Source: Purshia tridentata
Lineage: Eukaryota > Streptophyta > Magnoliopsida > Rosales > Rosaceae
Reading direction: 5' to 3'
Assembly (NCBI GenBank): GCA_003254885.1
Contig: QANT01005312.1
Location: 1 to 54,889, forward strand
Length of the DNA: 54,889 bases
The translations under genes were made by a program, and so were the position numbers. Shown here in pieces: positions 54,521 through 54,889 of this stretch. The notes below the pieces were generated by a model, which worked only from the letters and a program-made list of their open reading frames with translations, searched no databases and was not told where the DNA came from. Positions within the stretch are counted from its first letter, which is position 1. Each line of letters opens with the position of its first letter.

Positions 54521-54889
54521 TTATTCACAGAGCCCTCTTGTTTACTTACTCTCTCTCTAAAGAGTAGAATTAATTGGAACCCAGAAGTCTAGAGAGAGAA
54601 CGAGACACAGTTGGAAGAGGCAGTGTCTGGAGGAAGGGTCCGGTGGTAGTTTCTGGTTCGGTTTCGAACTCCTCCAAGCCTGGGACTAACGAGCTTTCTG
54701 CTAGCATGTCAGTGTTTACTATTTACTTCTTTACTATTTGTATTTACGATTTCCTTTTTATTTTTCTTAAAAAATTTCGAATCAAAATAAGAAAAAGAAA
54801 AAGAAAAAAAAGAAGGTAATCCATGAGGTGCTATTTTTTACACAAGTTTTCGTGCCCATTTTTCAGAGATTTTAATAATTCAAAATGTT
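54521..54889. promoter_or_regulatory. GET3A promoter and 5' UTR region
   Basis: Sequence upstream of the GET3A start codon (minus strand) with CT/GA-rich tracts at about 54548-54600, typical of plant 5' UTRs. No second gene is visible before the window ends. An open frame at 54574-54819 on the plus strand has no recognisable features and ends in low-complexity lysine codons. Confidence 0.4.

Overview
The window is nuclear DNA of a dicot plant. Genes have many short exons separated by AT-rich introns, intergenic DNA is AT-rich, and the proteins are plant-specific or plant-typed (subtilases, a TCP factor, FAX1, phospholipase D beta, SYP81). A rosid, perhaps Rosaceae, is my best guess from overall protein similarity, but the sequence does not settle the species. 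Ten protein genes look intact and have consistent exon phases; one further small gene is unrecognised. I see no rRNA, tRNA, CRISPR, plasmid or viral sequence.

Layout. 1-1.5 kb: transposon-like debris and the promoter side of the first gene. 1.5-5.9 kb (+): SBT4.14/XSP1-type subtilase in 11 exons. 8.3-10.7 kb (+): SBT1.1-type subtilase with an intronless reading frame. 13.9-20.5 kb (+): phospholipase D beta in 10 coding exons. 21.1-22.8 kb (-): ataxin-10/MEE50 homologue. 23.7-25.8 kb (+): the ER SNARE SYP81, divergent from the previous gene. 28.1-28.8 kb (+): FAX1 plastid fatty-acid exporter. 30.2-31.3 kb (-): class I TCP factor (TCP9). 33.4-34.9 kb (+): RBX1 RING protein. 36.5-39.7 kb (-): PEX16. 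41.9-42.2 kb (-): unknown 96-residue protein. 42.5-47.0 kb (+): membrane protein resembling the N-terminal half of ZnT5/MTP12, with a likely U12-type AT-AC intron. 50.4-54.5 kb (-): GET3A ATPase.

The genes are not one pathway; this is ordinary euchromatin with mixed housekeeping and regulatory functions. The order does preserve old neighbourhoods. From memory of the Arabidopsis map, XSP1, MEE50 and a PLD beta gene are neighbours, TCP9 and PEX16 are neighbours, and SBT1.1 and GET3A are neighbours. SYP81 (ER SNARE) and GET3A (tail-anchor targeting) are functionally related because SNAREs are tail-anchored proteins, but they lie 25 kb apart and I draw no operon-like inference.

No undescribed system is evident. 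The points most worth checking are the AT-AC intron, the stand-alone ZnT5-like N-terminal half, a duplication around a single N that looks like an assembly error, and a GC-rich island with G-box and TCP sites between FAX1 and TCP9. All exon boundaries were read by eye from splice signals, reading phase and remembered homologues; transcript data would confirm them.
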